Shown here: positions 11,882-20,111 of the stretch, piece after piece
Layout: every line of letters starts with the position of its first letter
Numbering within the stretch: position 1 is the stretch's first letter
Assembly: GCF_030270585.1 (NCBI RefSeq)
Contig: NZ_BSYI01000006.1
Coordinates: forward strand, 62,001-126,000
Origin: Paralimibaculum aggregatum
Lineage (GTDB): Bacteria; Pseudomonadota; Alphaproteobacteria; Rhodobacterales; Rhodobacteraceae
Direction: 5' to 3'
DNA length: 64,000 bases
The notes under the pieces: model-generated
The model's database searches: none
Told to the model about the DNA's origin: nothing
The model's input: the letters and a program-made list of their open reading frames with translations, nothing else
Translations under genes and position numbers: made by a program

Positions 11882-12871
11882 ATGGCCCGGATCTTCCAGG
11901 CTCTCTGGGATGCCGACCAGGCGGGCAACGGCGTGCCGGCGCTGCGCCCGGGAGAGCTGCGCGACCCGGCCCGCGGCTTCGTGGTGGTCGATGAGCGGCA
12001 GGCACCGGTGGACCCCGATCACAGGGTGCTGGCGGAGGTGTCGATCCCCGAGGCCAAGGCGGAGACCTACCGCCTCTGCGAGCGGCTCTTCGACAACTAC
12101 GCCTTCGCGCGGCGGGCCCGCGAGGAGACCGACGCGGCGGAGGCCCGCGAGGAGCGCGACTTCATCGAGGCGATCCTGCCGAGCCCGGTTATCCGGCTCG
12201 CGCGGGCGCATCTCGCGCGCGCGCTCGACACCGCGATCACCGACAATGCGATGGCCGCGATGATCCGGGAGACCTGGTTCGAGACCGGCAGCTCCGGCAG
12301 CCAGCGCGGGGCCTCGGGGTTCGAGCATGTCTTCGTCGGCGAGCAGGCCAGCCGTGCGAACGAGATCGGCGGCTACCATTTCTGGTACAGATACCACCTC
12401 GACGAGGGCGGCCGCGGCCAGCGCACGGTGGCGGGCGATGACCGGATCGAGTATCTCGGCACGCGCTATCACAAGGCCGCGGAGCCGAAAAGGGGCATCC
12501 TCGTGCCCGAGATCGTCACGCTGCAGCTCGCCTGGGCCGCACCCTTCGCCGACCGCGCCGGCGCTGACCCGGACGGGATCACGCGGCTGAGAAAGCCGAT
12601 CGGCGGCTTCTTCGTCGGCTGCAGCCCGGAGGGGCTGATCGCGCTCGGCCTCGTGCGCTGCCGCACCCGCGAGGGCGAGATCACCCGGATCAACGGCGCC
12701 GAATACCGGCTCGACCTGCATGCGCTCGACAACCGGCCGAACGCGATCCGCACCTTCTTCCCGCGCTTCCTGCGCGCCGGCGTGACCGGGATCGACGACG
12801 ACGGTGGCGGCGATGGCGGCGATGACGGAGGCGTTGGCGGCGCTGGCGGCACCGGCGAGGCGGCGGCGTAG
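11882..12871 (+). CDS. XendoU (EndoU) family endoribonuclease homologue
   Basis: A 329-residue protein that matches the whole XendoU fold, not just the C-terminal domain. It opens with the family-like LWDAD segment (residues 8-12) and has the LFDNYAF helix and the catalytic region GFEHVFVGE with Glu148, His149 and Glu154. His166 follows in GYHFWYRYHL, and Lys238 in RKPIGGFFVGCSPE. These correspond to Glu161, His162, Glu167, His178 and Lys224 of Xenopus XendoU (correspondence from memory). Known members are metal-dependent RNases that cut at uridines leaving 2',3'-cyclic phosphate. There is no signal peptide or toxin-delivery domain; the tail (about 304-329) is Gly/Asp-rich and low complexity. 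GGAGG lies upstream of the ATG. No immunity-like gene is adjacent. Activity is inferred from intact residues. Confidence 0.88.
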   Translation: MARIFQALWDADQAGNGVPALRPGELRDPARGFVVVDERQAPVDPDHRVLAEVSIPEAKAETYRLCERLFDNYAFARRAREETDAAEAREERDFIEAILPSPVIRLARAHLARALDTAITDNAMAAMIRETWFETGSSGSQRGASGFEHVFVGEQASRANEIGGYHFWYRYHLDEGGRGQRTVAGDDRIEYLGTRYHKAAEPKRGILVPEIVTLQLAWAAPFADRAGADPDGITRLRKPIGGFFVGCSPEGLIALGLVRCRTREGEITRINGAEYRLDLHALDNRPNAIRTFFPRFLRAGVTGIDDDGGGDGGDDGGVGGAGGTGEAAA

Positions 12872-13387
12872 GATGGCCCGTTCCGCGCGCTCACGGGCAT
12901 GACCACCCCGCCGCGCCGCGCGGGCGCGCGTTCCTGGAGACCATCGCCGCCGCCGCCACGGTTTCGGTTCTCGATGGCTGGCTGGCCGGGGCGCCGGACG
13001 GGTGGCGCCCTATCTGGGCACCCGACCCGCCGGCACACGGCGAGATGGCCCCCGCTTAGATCCCTTCGGCCCGGGCCTTCCTGCGCAACCGGGCGGGCTC
13101 GTTACGGCTCCGGCGGCCCGGCGACGGATGGCGCTGCTGGGCGCCAGTTTCGCCACCGAGGCGGCGCGGATGACGGGGCGGGCGATCCGCATCGGTCGAG
13201 CCGCATGCCGGGCCGCGCCGGGATGGCGGCGCAATTCGCGCCCTGCCGCTGCCATTGCATTGCCGCCGATGCCGCGAAGGCGTGTCGGTCCGGGCGCATG
13301 TGGGCTATGATGGTCCGGGCTGCGGCCCCGCCGCCGCCCGACGTGCAGAGCGACACCGAACCCGAGACGCCAAACCGAGGTCTGCCC
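12872..13387. other. Intergenic stretch without a supported gene
   Basis: These 516 bases lie between the EndoU gene and the SH3b gene. One frame (about 12935-13059, plus strand) reads like protein (FLETIAAAATVSVLDGWLAG, ending at a TAG). It has no convincing start or ribosome binding site and matches nothing I know, so it may be a gene remnant. The rest shows no feature. The promoter of the SH3b gene should lie in the last 100 bases, but I see no clear boxes. Confidence 0.4.
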
Positions 13388-14458
13388 ATGCCTGTCTTCC
13401 GCGATCCGCGTGTCCGCCGCCTGCTTTGCTGCTCGGTCCTGGCGCTTGCGGTCGGGGCCGAGGCCGCATCGGCCCAGGGGCTGCTCGGCCGCCTCGTGCC
13501 GCAGGACGAAACGGGCCAGCCGGCGCAGCCCGCCGATCCCTACGGCGCCGCGGATGACGATGCCTTCCGGGCCATCGACGGCGCGCAGGATCCGGCGCAG
13601 CTTCGCCGCTTCGTCTCGCGCTATCCCGACAGCCCCTATGTCGGGAAGGCGGAGGCGCAGCTCGCCTCGCTGGAGGCTGCGGCCGAAACCCGCGCCGCCG
13701 CCGAGGCCTGCACGTCGCGTTGGCCGCGGGTCTCGCAGAGCTGCACCCTGTCCGAGATCGAGGGGTTCATCGCGCAATGCGGCGACGATCCCAACATCCG
13801 CAAGGCCAAGCTGCGCCTGAAGGGGATCGGCATCGGCATGCATTGCAAGGGCGAGCCCGGTGCGGCAGGCGCCAGCCAGCAGGCCGCCGTGGGCCCGGCG
13901 ACCGGTAGCGCCCAGCCGCCCGAACCCGCGCCGGCTCCTGCGCCGAAGGGGGGCGAGACTGCGCCGGCGCCCGCTGCCAAGCCGGCACCCGCACCGGCCT
14001 CTGCTGCGGACAGCTTCGGCACCCTGGCGCATAGCGGCACCTATTATGTCAACCAGAACAGCAATGTCCGGTCCGGCCCCGGCACCAGCCACAGCCGTGT
14101 CGGCGGCGTGACCGTGGGCACGAAGATCGAGGCCACCGGCAAGGTCGATGGCTGGGTCCGCTTCACCCATGAGGGCCGGCCCGCCTTCATCTACGCCAAT
14201 CTGCTGCAGACCTCGCCGGTGACGACCCCGCGCGTCGCCAGCCGGCCGAAGCCGAGCGCGGAGGGCGGTGAGGTCTACCAGTACCGCAAGCCGAAGGAGG
14301 TGCCGAAGCCGCGCGCCCAGGCCGGCGGATCGAGCAAGGTCTACCAGTATCGCGCGCCGAAGCAGGCGCCGCAGTCGAAATCCGGCGGCGGGTTCAGCTT
14401 CAAGGATCTCCTGAAGAACAGCAACAAGGGCTTCGAGCCGAGCAACCCGGGCGACTGA
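13388..14458 (+). CDS. Secreted SH3b-domain protein
   Basis: A 356-residue exported protein. Residues 1-29 form a signal peptide (RRLLCCSVLALAVGAEAASA). Next is an alpha-helical region with a tetratricopeptide-like flavour (DPAQLRRFVSRYPDSPYVGK), a Cys-containing segment, and a Pro/Ala-rich linker. A bacterial SH3 domain follows (YYVNQNSNVRSGPGTSHSRV through WVRFTHEGRPAFIYANLL). The tail carries two copies of a VYQYR(K/A)PK motif. SH3b domains in exported proteins commonly bind cell-wall peptides or act as protein-interaction modules. I chose the ATG at 13388 because it gives a proper signal peptide; the frame is open further upstream without a better start. It converges on the SH3b gene at 14474-15589, with 15 bases between the stops. 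Confidence 0.8.
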   Translation: MPVFRDPRVRRLLCCSVLALAVGAEAASAQGLLGRLVPQDETGQPAQPADPYGAADDDAFRAIDGAQDPAQLRRFVSRYPDSPYVGKAEAQLASLEAAAETRAAAEACTSRWPRVSQSCTLSEIEGFIAQCGDDPNIRKAKLRLKGIGIGMHCKGEPGAAGASQQAAVGPATGSAQPPEPAPAPAPKGGETAPAPAAKPAPAPASAADSFGTLAHSGTYYVNQNSNVRSGPGTSHSRVGGVTVGTKIEATGKVDGWVRFTHEGRPAFIYANLLQTSPVTTPRVASRPKPSAEGGEVYQYRKPKEVPKPRAQAGGSSKVYQYRAPKQAPQSKSGGGFSFKDLLKNSNKGFEPSNPGD

Positions 14459-14473
14459 CTGGCGCGGCGTAGG

Positions 14474-15589
14474 CTATTTGCCGCTGCCGCCGCCACCGCC
14501 GCCACCGCCACCGCCGCCGCCATCGCGGCTGGCCCCGAGCGTGAAGCTGGTGCGGGGCGAGGTTCCGGGGGTTCCCGGTGAGGTCGGCGCGGGGGCGCTT
14601 CCACCTTGGTTCGGCACGATCCCGACGGTCTGGTTGGCCTCCGGGCCTCCCGGCCGCGGCAGCGCGGCGGCGCCCGCGGGCGGCTGGGCGGCGCCCTGGC
14701 CCTCGGGCGCCGGCGCCGGCGCGGGTTGGCGGCGCGGGCGGGTATACTCCGGCACCGGCGTGCGGCTCAGGAAGCCGCCATGCACATAGACCTCGCGCCG
14801 GTTGTAGCGGATCAGCACCCAGTCGGAGCCGGCCACGGTGCCGACCTGCATGATCTCCTGGTTGCGGCTGAGCCCGCCGACGGTGCTGTGCGCGGTGGAG
14901 GGCCCGCTGCGGACATTCATTGCCGTGGTCGCATAGCGGACCAGGGGCTCGTGCCACCGGATCGGCACCGGGCCGTCATCGGGCCGTTGCGGTGGCAGGC
15001 TGGCTGCCTCCGACCCGGCGCCGGGCAGCGGCACCTGCGGGCGCCGGCTGGGCTGCGGCGCGGGCTCCGGCGCTGACGCCGGCCGTGCCGGCTCGGGCCG
15101 GCGGGCGGACAGGCGGCGGTATTCCGGATCGGCCCCGAGCGCGGCCTCGAAATGCGTGCGGGCATCGTCGCGCTTGCCCATGATCTGTTTGGCCACGGCG
15201 AGCGCATGGTCGACATAGGCCCCGCCGCGGCCATCGCCGAGGGCGCGCTCGACATAGCGCAGCCCGTTCGGCGCGAGCACCTGCACCTCGCGCTGTGTCG
15301 CGCCCGGTCGCAGGCTGGCCAGCGCCGCGAGGAACTGCCCCATGATCGCCGCCCGCCGGGCGGCGCCGTCGAGCTCGTTCCGGGCCCTGTCATAGCGCTG
15401 GATCGCCTCGTCGTGCCGCCCGGCCAGCAGCGCGTCATAGGCCCCGGACAGCAGCGCCATCTCGGCTTTCGTGGGCATCCGCTGCGGCTCTGCCTGCTGG
15501 GCCGCGGCGGGGCCGGTGCTGGCGGCAAGCAGGAGCAGGCAGGCTCCGGCGAAGCGGCGATACCTGGCACGGGGCAGGGTGCGGGGCAT
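14474..15589 (-). CDS. Secreted SH3b-domain protein with poly-glycine tail, last gene of the caspase/ABC operon
   Basis: A 371-residue exported protein. Its signal peptide is about residues 1-30 (FAGACLLLLAASTGPAAAQQ). A helical, TPR-like region follows (MALLSGAYDALLAGRHDEAI, HFEAALGADPEYRRL), then a Pro-rich linker. An SH3b domain comes next (TTAMNVRSGPSTAHSTVGGL through WVLIRYNRREVYVHGGFL), then a disordered Pro/Gly tail ending in twelve Gly, Ser, Gly, Lys. It starts 42 bases after the caspase-like gene on the same strand and looks like the last gene of the six-gene operon that begins at 24990. Together with the facing SH3b gene it forms a convergent pair of proteins with the same domain plan. 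Role unknown; an interaction or wall-anchoring module for the caspase-like protein is inference. Confidence 0.8.
   Translation of the reverse strand: MPRTLPRARYRRFAGACLLLLAASTGPAAAQQAEPQRMPTKAEMALLSGAYDALLAGRHDEAIQRYDRARNELDGAARRAAIMGQFLAALASLRPGATQREVQVLAPNGLRYVERALGDGRGGAYVDHALAVAKQIMGKRDDARTHFEAALGADPEYRRLSARRPEPARPASAPEPAPQPSRRPQVPLPGAGSEAASLPPQRPDDGPVPIRWHEPLVRYATTAMNVRSGPSTAHSTVGGLSRNQEIMQVGTVAGSDWVLIRYNRREVYVHGGFLSRTPVPEYTRPRRQPAPAPAPEGQGAAQPPAGAAALPRPGGPEANQTVGIVPNQGGSAPAPTSPGTPGTSPRTSFTLGASRDGGGGGGGGGGGGSGK
14486..14521 (-). repeat. Trinucleotide repeat encoding twelve glycines
   Basis: Twelve consecutive glycine codons (GGC and GGT on the minus strand) form a simple triplet repeat at the 3' end of the SH3b gene. 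Slippage would change the tail length without breaking the frame. Confidence 0.8.
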
Positions 15590-15631
15590 TGCGCGGGCAC
15601 TCCTCAGCTGTGATCCGGCCGGCGGGCGCGC

Positions 15632-17350
15632 TCAGCGGCAGGCATCGGCCGAGCGCATCAGGCGGAAGACCTGGCCCTTCAGCGGCGTGAACTCGTTGAT
15701 GCAGCGCCGGGTCTCGCTCCCGTCGGTGCCGATCTCGACCACCAGATTGGCGACGTAGTTCTCGTAGCGTCGGCAGACATCGCCGGAGAGCTCGCGGAAG
15801 GTGGCCGGCTCGAAACGGTCCGCGGCATGGCGGGCGCCGGCCTCCATGGCATCGACCCGGGCGATGCAGAGCGGCAGGTCGAGCCGCTCGCCGAGCCAGG
15901 CGGCGTAGCGCGTGGCGAGCCAGTGCGAGACGCCCTCCGCGACGCCGCCGAAGCCGCGCTCGACGCTGTCCGCCGCGGCCCTGATGCCGCGGTCGCGCCG
16001 GCCCGCCTCGTCGATGAAGCGCCTGAGATCGTCGTAGCTCACCGGCACCGGGCGGACGCATCCCTGCGCCGGGGCGGCCCCGTTCGGGCCGGCCAGCGCC
16101 ACCACCACGCAGGGGAATTCCGGGTGGCTGCTGTCGAGTTCGCCGACCGCCGGGCCATCGACCGCGGCCGGGATCTGGTCCGGCCCGGGAGGCGCCTGCA
16201 CGCCCGGCGCGATCCGCGGCAGCAGCGCGCTTGGCGCTGCGGCGGGCGGCGCTGCGGCCTGTGCGGCCGGCGCCGGCCGGGGCAGGAAGGCGCCGCCTGC
16301 GGTTCCCTCCTTCGGCTGGCCCATGGCGACCGGCTCGACCGCGCCGCCCTCCACCGGGGCCGGGTTGCCGGCGACAGGCGCGGGCACCGCCTCCTTCGGG
16401 TCCGGCTTGACGGGGGTGCGCAGCAGCAGGGTCAGCCGGCGTGCGGCGACCGAGGCGTACTGACCCTCGGGATACTTGTCGAGATACTCGGCGAAGTCGC
16501 GCGGGTCCTCGCTGTCGGCGATGCTGAGCCAGAAGGCGATCTCGGCCATGGCCTCGGGGTCGTCGGCCGGCTTCGGCGCCGGGCCGCCGCTCCCCGCCGA
16601 GGCGACGAAGTAGAAGTCCTCCGAGGTCAGCGAGCCGTAATAGGCCGGCTCCTGCCGGCCCTTGGTGCGGAGCATCACGTCGTCGCGCACCTTGCGGAAC
16701 AGCTTGCCGATCTCCAGCCCCGGCTCCACCAGCGTCTGCTTCAGCGCCGCCGCATAGGGGGAATTGCGCCCCTCGCCGTCCTCGGCGATGGTGCCCTCCT
16801 TGGCGGCGAAGGCCACCAGGCGGTTCTTGCCGCGCGGCACCACCATGGAGAGCCCGCGGCTGATCGAGCGCGTGCCGGTCTCCAGCTGCTTGGCGAAGGG
16901 GTTGTTGCGGCAGGCATCGACGATCACGAGGCTCATGCGCCCGGCCGGCTCGGCGGCGCGCTGCAGCAGGTCGAGCGGCATCGCCTGGAAGCTGACGTCG
17001 CGGGCGTCCTTCATCGCGGCATCGACGGGGAGGAGATAGTTCTGCCGGTCGATCTCGATGCCGTGGCCGGCGAAATAGATCACCGCCACCTCGGCCTTCT
17101 CGGCGCGGTCGCCGAAGGAGGTCAGGGCATGGCGGGTCTCGTCGTATTCCAGATCGATCAGCGTCTCGACCTCGAAGCCGGCCGCCTTGAGCGCAGCGGC
17201 GATGTCGGCCGCGTCGTTCACCGGGTTCTCCAACCGCGGAGCGTGGGCGTAATCCGAGTTGCCGATCACCAGCGCAACCCGCTCTGACGCAATCGCCGCC
17301 TGCGCGGCAAGCAGAAGACCGAGGGCTAATCCGAATACAATCCTGAACAC
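15632..17350 (-). CDS. Secreted caspase-like peptidase (C14 family)
   Basis: A 572-residue exported protein. The signal peptide is about residues 1-22 (FGLALGLLLAAQAAIAS). The caspase fold spans about 23-250: opening strand RVALVIGNSDYA, PVNDAADIAAALKAAGF, catalytic His96 in YFAGHGIE and catalytic Cys147 in VDACRNNPF, so the His-Cys dyad is intact. A Pro/Ala linker (about 290-380) leads to a C-terminal Cys-containing domain (about 390-572) of unknown type. Bacterial caspase homologues (orthocaspases) cleave after basic or other residues; the target is not predictable. Export to the periplasm is notable. It is the fifth gene of the operon starting at 24990, 77 bases after the ABC permease gene, and its substrates may be the secreted partners encoded there (inference). 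Confidence 0.9.
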   Translation of the reverse strand: MFRIVFGLALGLLLAAQAAIASERVALVIGNSDYAHAPRLENPVNDAADIAAALKAAGFEVETLIDLEYDETRHALTSFGDRAEKAEVAVIYFAGHGIEIDRQNYLLPVDAAMKDARDVSFQAMPLDLLQRAAEPAGRMSLVIVDACRNNPFAKQLETGTRSISRGLSMVVPRGKNRLVAFAAKEGTIAEDGEGRNSPYAAALKQTLVEPGLEIGKLFRKVRDDVMLRTKGRQEPAYYGSLTSEDFYFVASAGSGGPAPKPADDPEAMAEIAFWLSIADSEDPRDFAEYLDKYPEGQYASVAARRLTLLLRTPVKPDPKEAVPAPVAGNPAPVEGGAVEPVAMGQPKEGTAGGAFLPRPAPAAQAAAPPAAAPSALLPRIAPGVQAPPGPDQIPAAVDGPAVGELDSSHPEFPCVVVALAGPNGAAPAQGCVRPVPVSYDDLRRFIDEAGRRDRGIRAAADSVERGFGGVAEGVSHWLATRYAAWLGERLDLPLCIARVDAMEAGARHAADRFEPATFRELSGDVCRRYENYVANLVVEIGTDGSETRRCINEFTPLKGQVFRLMRSADACR

Positions 17351-17427
17351 AGCCGCACCTCGTGTGGTTCGCCCGACTATAGCGCAGGCGCCTCTTCATT
17401 CATAGCTGCGGCTCCGGGACCGGCGAC

Positions 17428-19296
17428 TCAGCGCATCAGAGTCTCGACCGGTTCCTGTTCGGAGATGCCGTAGAGCCGCGCCTGCACCAGCAATAGGAGG
17501 ATCGAGGTCAGAATCGCGAGCCCGGCGACCAGGGCGATGTTGTCGAGGCCCACCGGCAGCGGGTTGAGTTCGACGCCGGCGGCCACCACCGGATAGCGCT
17601 CGGCGAAGCCTGCGGTCAGCCGGTCGAGCACCGCATGCACCGCGAGAAAGGCGCCGAGCGCCAGCACCAGCGCGGCGAGCCCGGCTGCCACCGCCTGCAC
17701 CACCAGCATGGCGCGGATCTGCCACCAGGTGGTGCCGCTGCAGAGCAGCATGGCATAGCGCAGCCGCCGGTGCCCGAGGATGGTGCCGATCTGCACCCAG
17801 AGGATCACCAGCAGCAGCGCGCCGAGGCCGAGCCCGATCGGGCCGCGGAGATGGTCGATCAGGTCGGTGAGGAAGTTGTAGCGGGTCAGCGCGTCCTCGT
17901 AGACCTCGTCGATGCGCAGGCGCGATTCCGGCTCGGTGCCCGCACGATCGACCACCGGGTCGATGCAGAGCGGCACGCGCTCCTCCGGGGGGACGAGGCC
18001 CGGCGCCGGGCGGCAGAGCAGGAAGTCGAGCAGCCGGCCGATCTCGAGCCGCGAGGGGGCATAGACGAAGGCCTCCTCGAAGCCGGTGTCGCGCTCGGCG
18101 AGCGGCAGGCGCAGCAGGCATCGCCCCTCGGCGTCGATGCGGGTGCCGCGATCGGCGCGGTCGGTCGCCACCGCGTCGCAGGGCAGGAGCAGGCTGTCGC
18201 CCTCGAAGCTGACCGGCGCGGTGCTGGCGATGGTGACGCCGGGATTCGCCGGGTCGACCGGCAGGCCGAGCTCTTCGGCATGGGCCAGCACCAGCGCCTC
18301 CGGCAGGCCGGGATCGCAGCGGTTGCCGGGCTTGTAGGCGGCGCGTTCCTCCTCGGTGCCGAAGGTGATGCGCACCTGGGTGGGCCGCGCCCGGGCCTCG
18401 CCGCCGAGCCGTTCGGCGAGCCGCTCGAAGCCGGCCCTGATGGCGGCGCGGTCGGCCTTCGGCATCAGCCGCTCGGAGCGCAGCATGGTGATGCGCCGGC
18501 CCGGCTCCGGCCCGGCCTCGAGGAACAGGCAGAGATTTTGCGGATTGCGGACCGCCTCCTCGGCCAGGTGCCAGAGCGCCAGCGGCGCGACGAAGGCGAT
18601 CTGCTCGGCGCCGATGGTGATGTGGTCGGCCCAGGTGACGGCGAAGGGCGCGAGGGTGCGCCGGTGCACCCGGATGTCGAGCCAGAGCCGGTCGATCTCG
18701 CCGAGCCGTGCAGGGTCGGTGGGGATGCGGGCGCGCTCGGCCTCGGGCAGGCGGCCGGCCAGCGCCTCGCGATAGGCGCCAAGCTCGAAATAGCGGGCGA
18801 AGAGGGTCCGGTTGAGCACGATGGGCCAGGGGCCGGGGGCCGCCGCCGGCGGCGGCGTGGGCCAGATCGGGCCGGCAGGGTCCACCGCCAGCCCGGCAAA
18901 GGCCGGCAGGTTGCCGGCCGCCATCGCCGTGCCGCCTTTCCAGATGCCGGGGCCGGGCAGGCGCAACCGCGCCTCGGCGCGGAAGCGGCGATAGGGCTCC
19001 ATGGCGAAGCCCGCCGCGGTGACACGCTCCACCATGTCGCGGTCGATGGTGCCGGCATAATTGCTGCGCAGCGAGTTCGGCAGCACCCAGACCGGCACGC
19101 CATAGCCCTCCTCATAGCCGAGGAAGGCGTTAACCGACTGCTCGAGAATGCCCTCCCGCGCGGCGAGGATCACCAGCCCGTGCAGCTGCAGCCCGGCGAG
19201 CAGCAGCGTGAACCAGAGAAAGTCCCGTCCGCCGGGGGCAAAGCGCCGCCGGAAGGCGCGGGCATACTCGGTGAGGGCGAGCCCGGCCAGTCCCAT
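17428..19296 (-). CDS. ABC transporter permease with large ectodomain (FtsX/MacB-like topology)
   Basis: A 622-residue membrane protein with one N-terminal TM helix (about 26-45), an ectodomain of roughly 440 residues, and three C-terminal TM helices (about 487-506, 530-552 and 586-606). This is the type VII ABC topology of FtsX, LolC/E and MacB, which use ATP to drive mechanical work in the envelope rather than classic transport. The ectodomain is much larger than in LolC and is unrecognised. It has a region rich in charged residues and scattered Cys (RCDPG, LLPCDA, RCLLRL). The start overlaps the ATPase stop as TGATG; an in-frame GTG one codon earlier is possible. No second permease gene is present, so it probably forms a homodimer. 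What it moves or pulls is unknown. Confidence 0.85.
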   Translation of the reverse strand: MGLAGLALTEYARAFRRRFAPGGRDFLWFTLLLAGLQLHGLVILAAREGILEQSVNAFLGYEEGYGVPVWVLPNSLRSNYAGTIDRDMVERVTAAGFAMEPYRRFRAEARLRLPGPGIWKGGTAMAAGNLPAFAGLAVDPAGPIWPTPPPAAAPGPWPIVLNRTLFARYFELGAYREALAGRLPEAERARIPTDPARLGEIDRLWLDIRVHRRTLAPFAVTWADHITIGAEQIAFVAPLALWHLAEEAVRNPQNLCLFLEAGPEPGRRITMLRSERLMPKADRAAIRAGFERLAERLGGEARARPTQVRITFGTEEERAAYKPGNRCDPGLPEALVLAHAEELGLPVDPANPGVTIASTAPVSFEGDSLLLPCDAVATDRADRGTRIDAEGRCLLRLPLAERDTGFEEAFVYAPSRLEIGRLLDFLLCRPAPGLVPPEERVPLCIDPVVDRAGTEPESRLRIDEVYEDALTRYNFLTDLIDHLRGPIGLGLGALLLVILWVQIGTILGHRRLRYAMLLCSGTTWWQIRAMLVVQAVAAGLAALVLALGAFLAVHAVLDRLTAGFAERYPVVAAGVELNPLPVGLDNIALVAGLAILTSILLLLVQARLYGISEQEPVETLMR

Positions 19297-20087
19297 CACG
19301 CGGGCTCCGGCAGCGCGCAGTCGGCCCAGCCCGAGGCGTCGAGGCGCTGCCAGCCGCAGCCCTGTCCATCGACCTGCACGCGCAGATCGGTGCCGTTGTC
19401 GACGGGGTCGTTCTCGTGATGCGTGACCCAGATCAGCAGGCGCTCGTCGGGGGCGTCGTCGAGCCAGTAGTGCAGCACGTCCATCACCTCGTGCCGGGTC
19501 ATGTGGTCGAGGCTGCCGGTGGGCTCGTCGGCGAACAGCACGTAGGGGTCATGGATCAGCGCCTGCATCAGCGCGATGCGCTGCTTCTCGCCGCCGGAGA
19601 CCTGGCTGTCGAAGCGCGAGAGCATGTGCCGGGCATAGCCCTCGTCGCCGCCGAAGACCGAGGCGAGCAGCGCCTTCGCCTGCGCCTGTGCCCGGGCCCG
19701 CTCGGTGCCGGCGATCTCGAGGCGATAGGTGAGGTTCTCGCCGATGGTCAGATGCGGCTGCAAGGTCGCGGTCTGGAAGGCATAGCCGAAATAGCGCTGG
19801 CGCAGGCGGATCAGGTCGGCCGGCCGCGGCGGCCCCGCGCCCCAGGAAAAGCTGGCGCCGTCCGGGAAGGTCCAGGCGATCTCGCCGCCGCGCCCGGTCG
19901 GCCAGACCACGCCGGCCAAGAGGTTCAGCAGCGTGCTCTTGCCGGCGCCGCTCGGCCCCATGATCGGCACCCGGTTGGGCCGGCCGGGCCCGGCGAGGAT
20001 GGCGAGGTTCGCGACCTCGAGGTGGAAGGGCGCCGCGGCGCCGTTGCCCCTGTCGAGCTCGATCCCGCTGAGCCTCACCCCCCACAT
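19296..20087 (-). CDS. ABC transporter ATPase (LolD/MacB-like)
   Basis: A 263-residue cytoplasmic ATPase that powers the overlapping permease. Walker A is GPSGAGKST (44-52), the Q-loop region is YFGYAFQTATL, the signature is VSGGEKQRI (from 162), Walker B is VLFADEPTGSLD (182-193) and the switch His is 222 in VTHHEN. The VLFADEPTGSLD wording is typical of the LolD/MacB/FtsE branch. A short C-terminal extension (GCGWQRLDASGW) is less usual. It lies 24 bases after the vWA gene and overlaps the permease gene, so the three are almost certainly co-expressed. Confidence 0.93.
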   Translation of the reverse strand: MWGVRLSGIELDRGNGAAAPFHLEVANLAILAGPGRPNRVPIMGPSGAGKSTLLNLLAGVVWPTGRGGEIAWTFPDGASFSWGAGPPRPADLIRLRQRYFGYAFQTATLQPHLTIGENLTYRLEIAGTERARAQAQAKALLASVFGGDEGYARHMLSRFDSQVSGGEKQRIALMQALIHDPYVLFADEPTGSLDHMTRHEVMDVLHYWLDDAPDERLLIWVTHHENDPVDNGTDLRVQVDGQGCGWQRLDASGWADCALPEPA

Positions 20088-20111
20088 GGTTCCCTCGGCC
20101 TTCCCGCTAGA

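Noticed and set aside
12899-13387. Upstream extension of the SH3b protein by 163 residues
   Set aside because: It would bury the signal peptide inside the protein, and the added sequence is Arg/Pro-rich and unlike protein.
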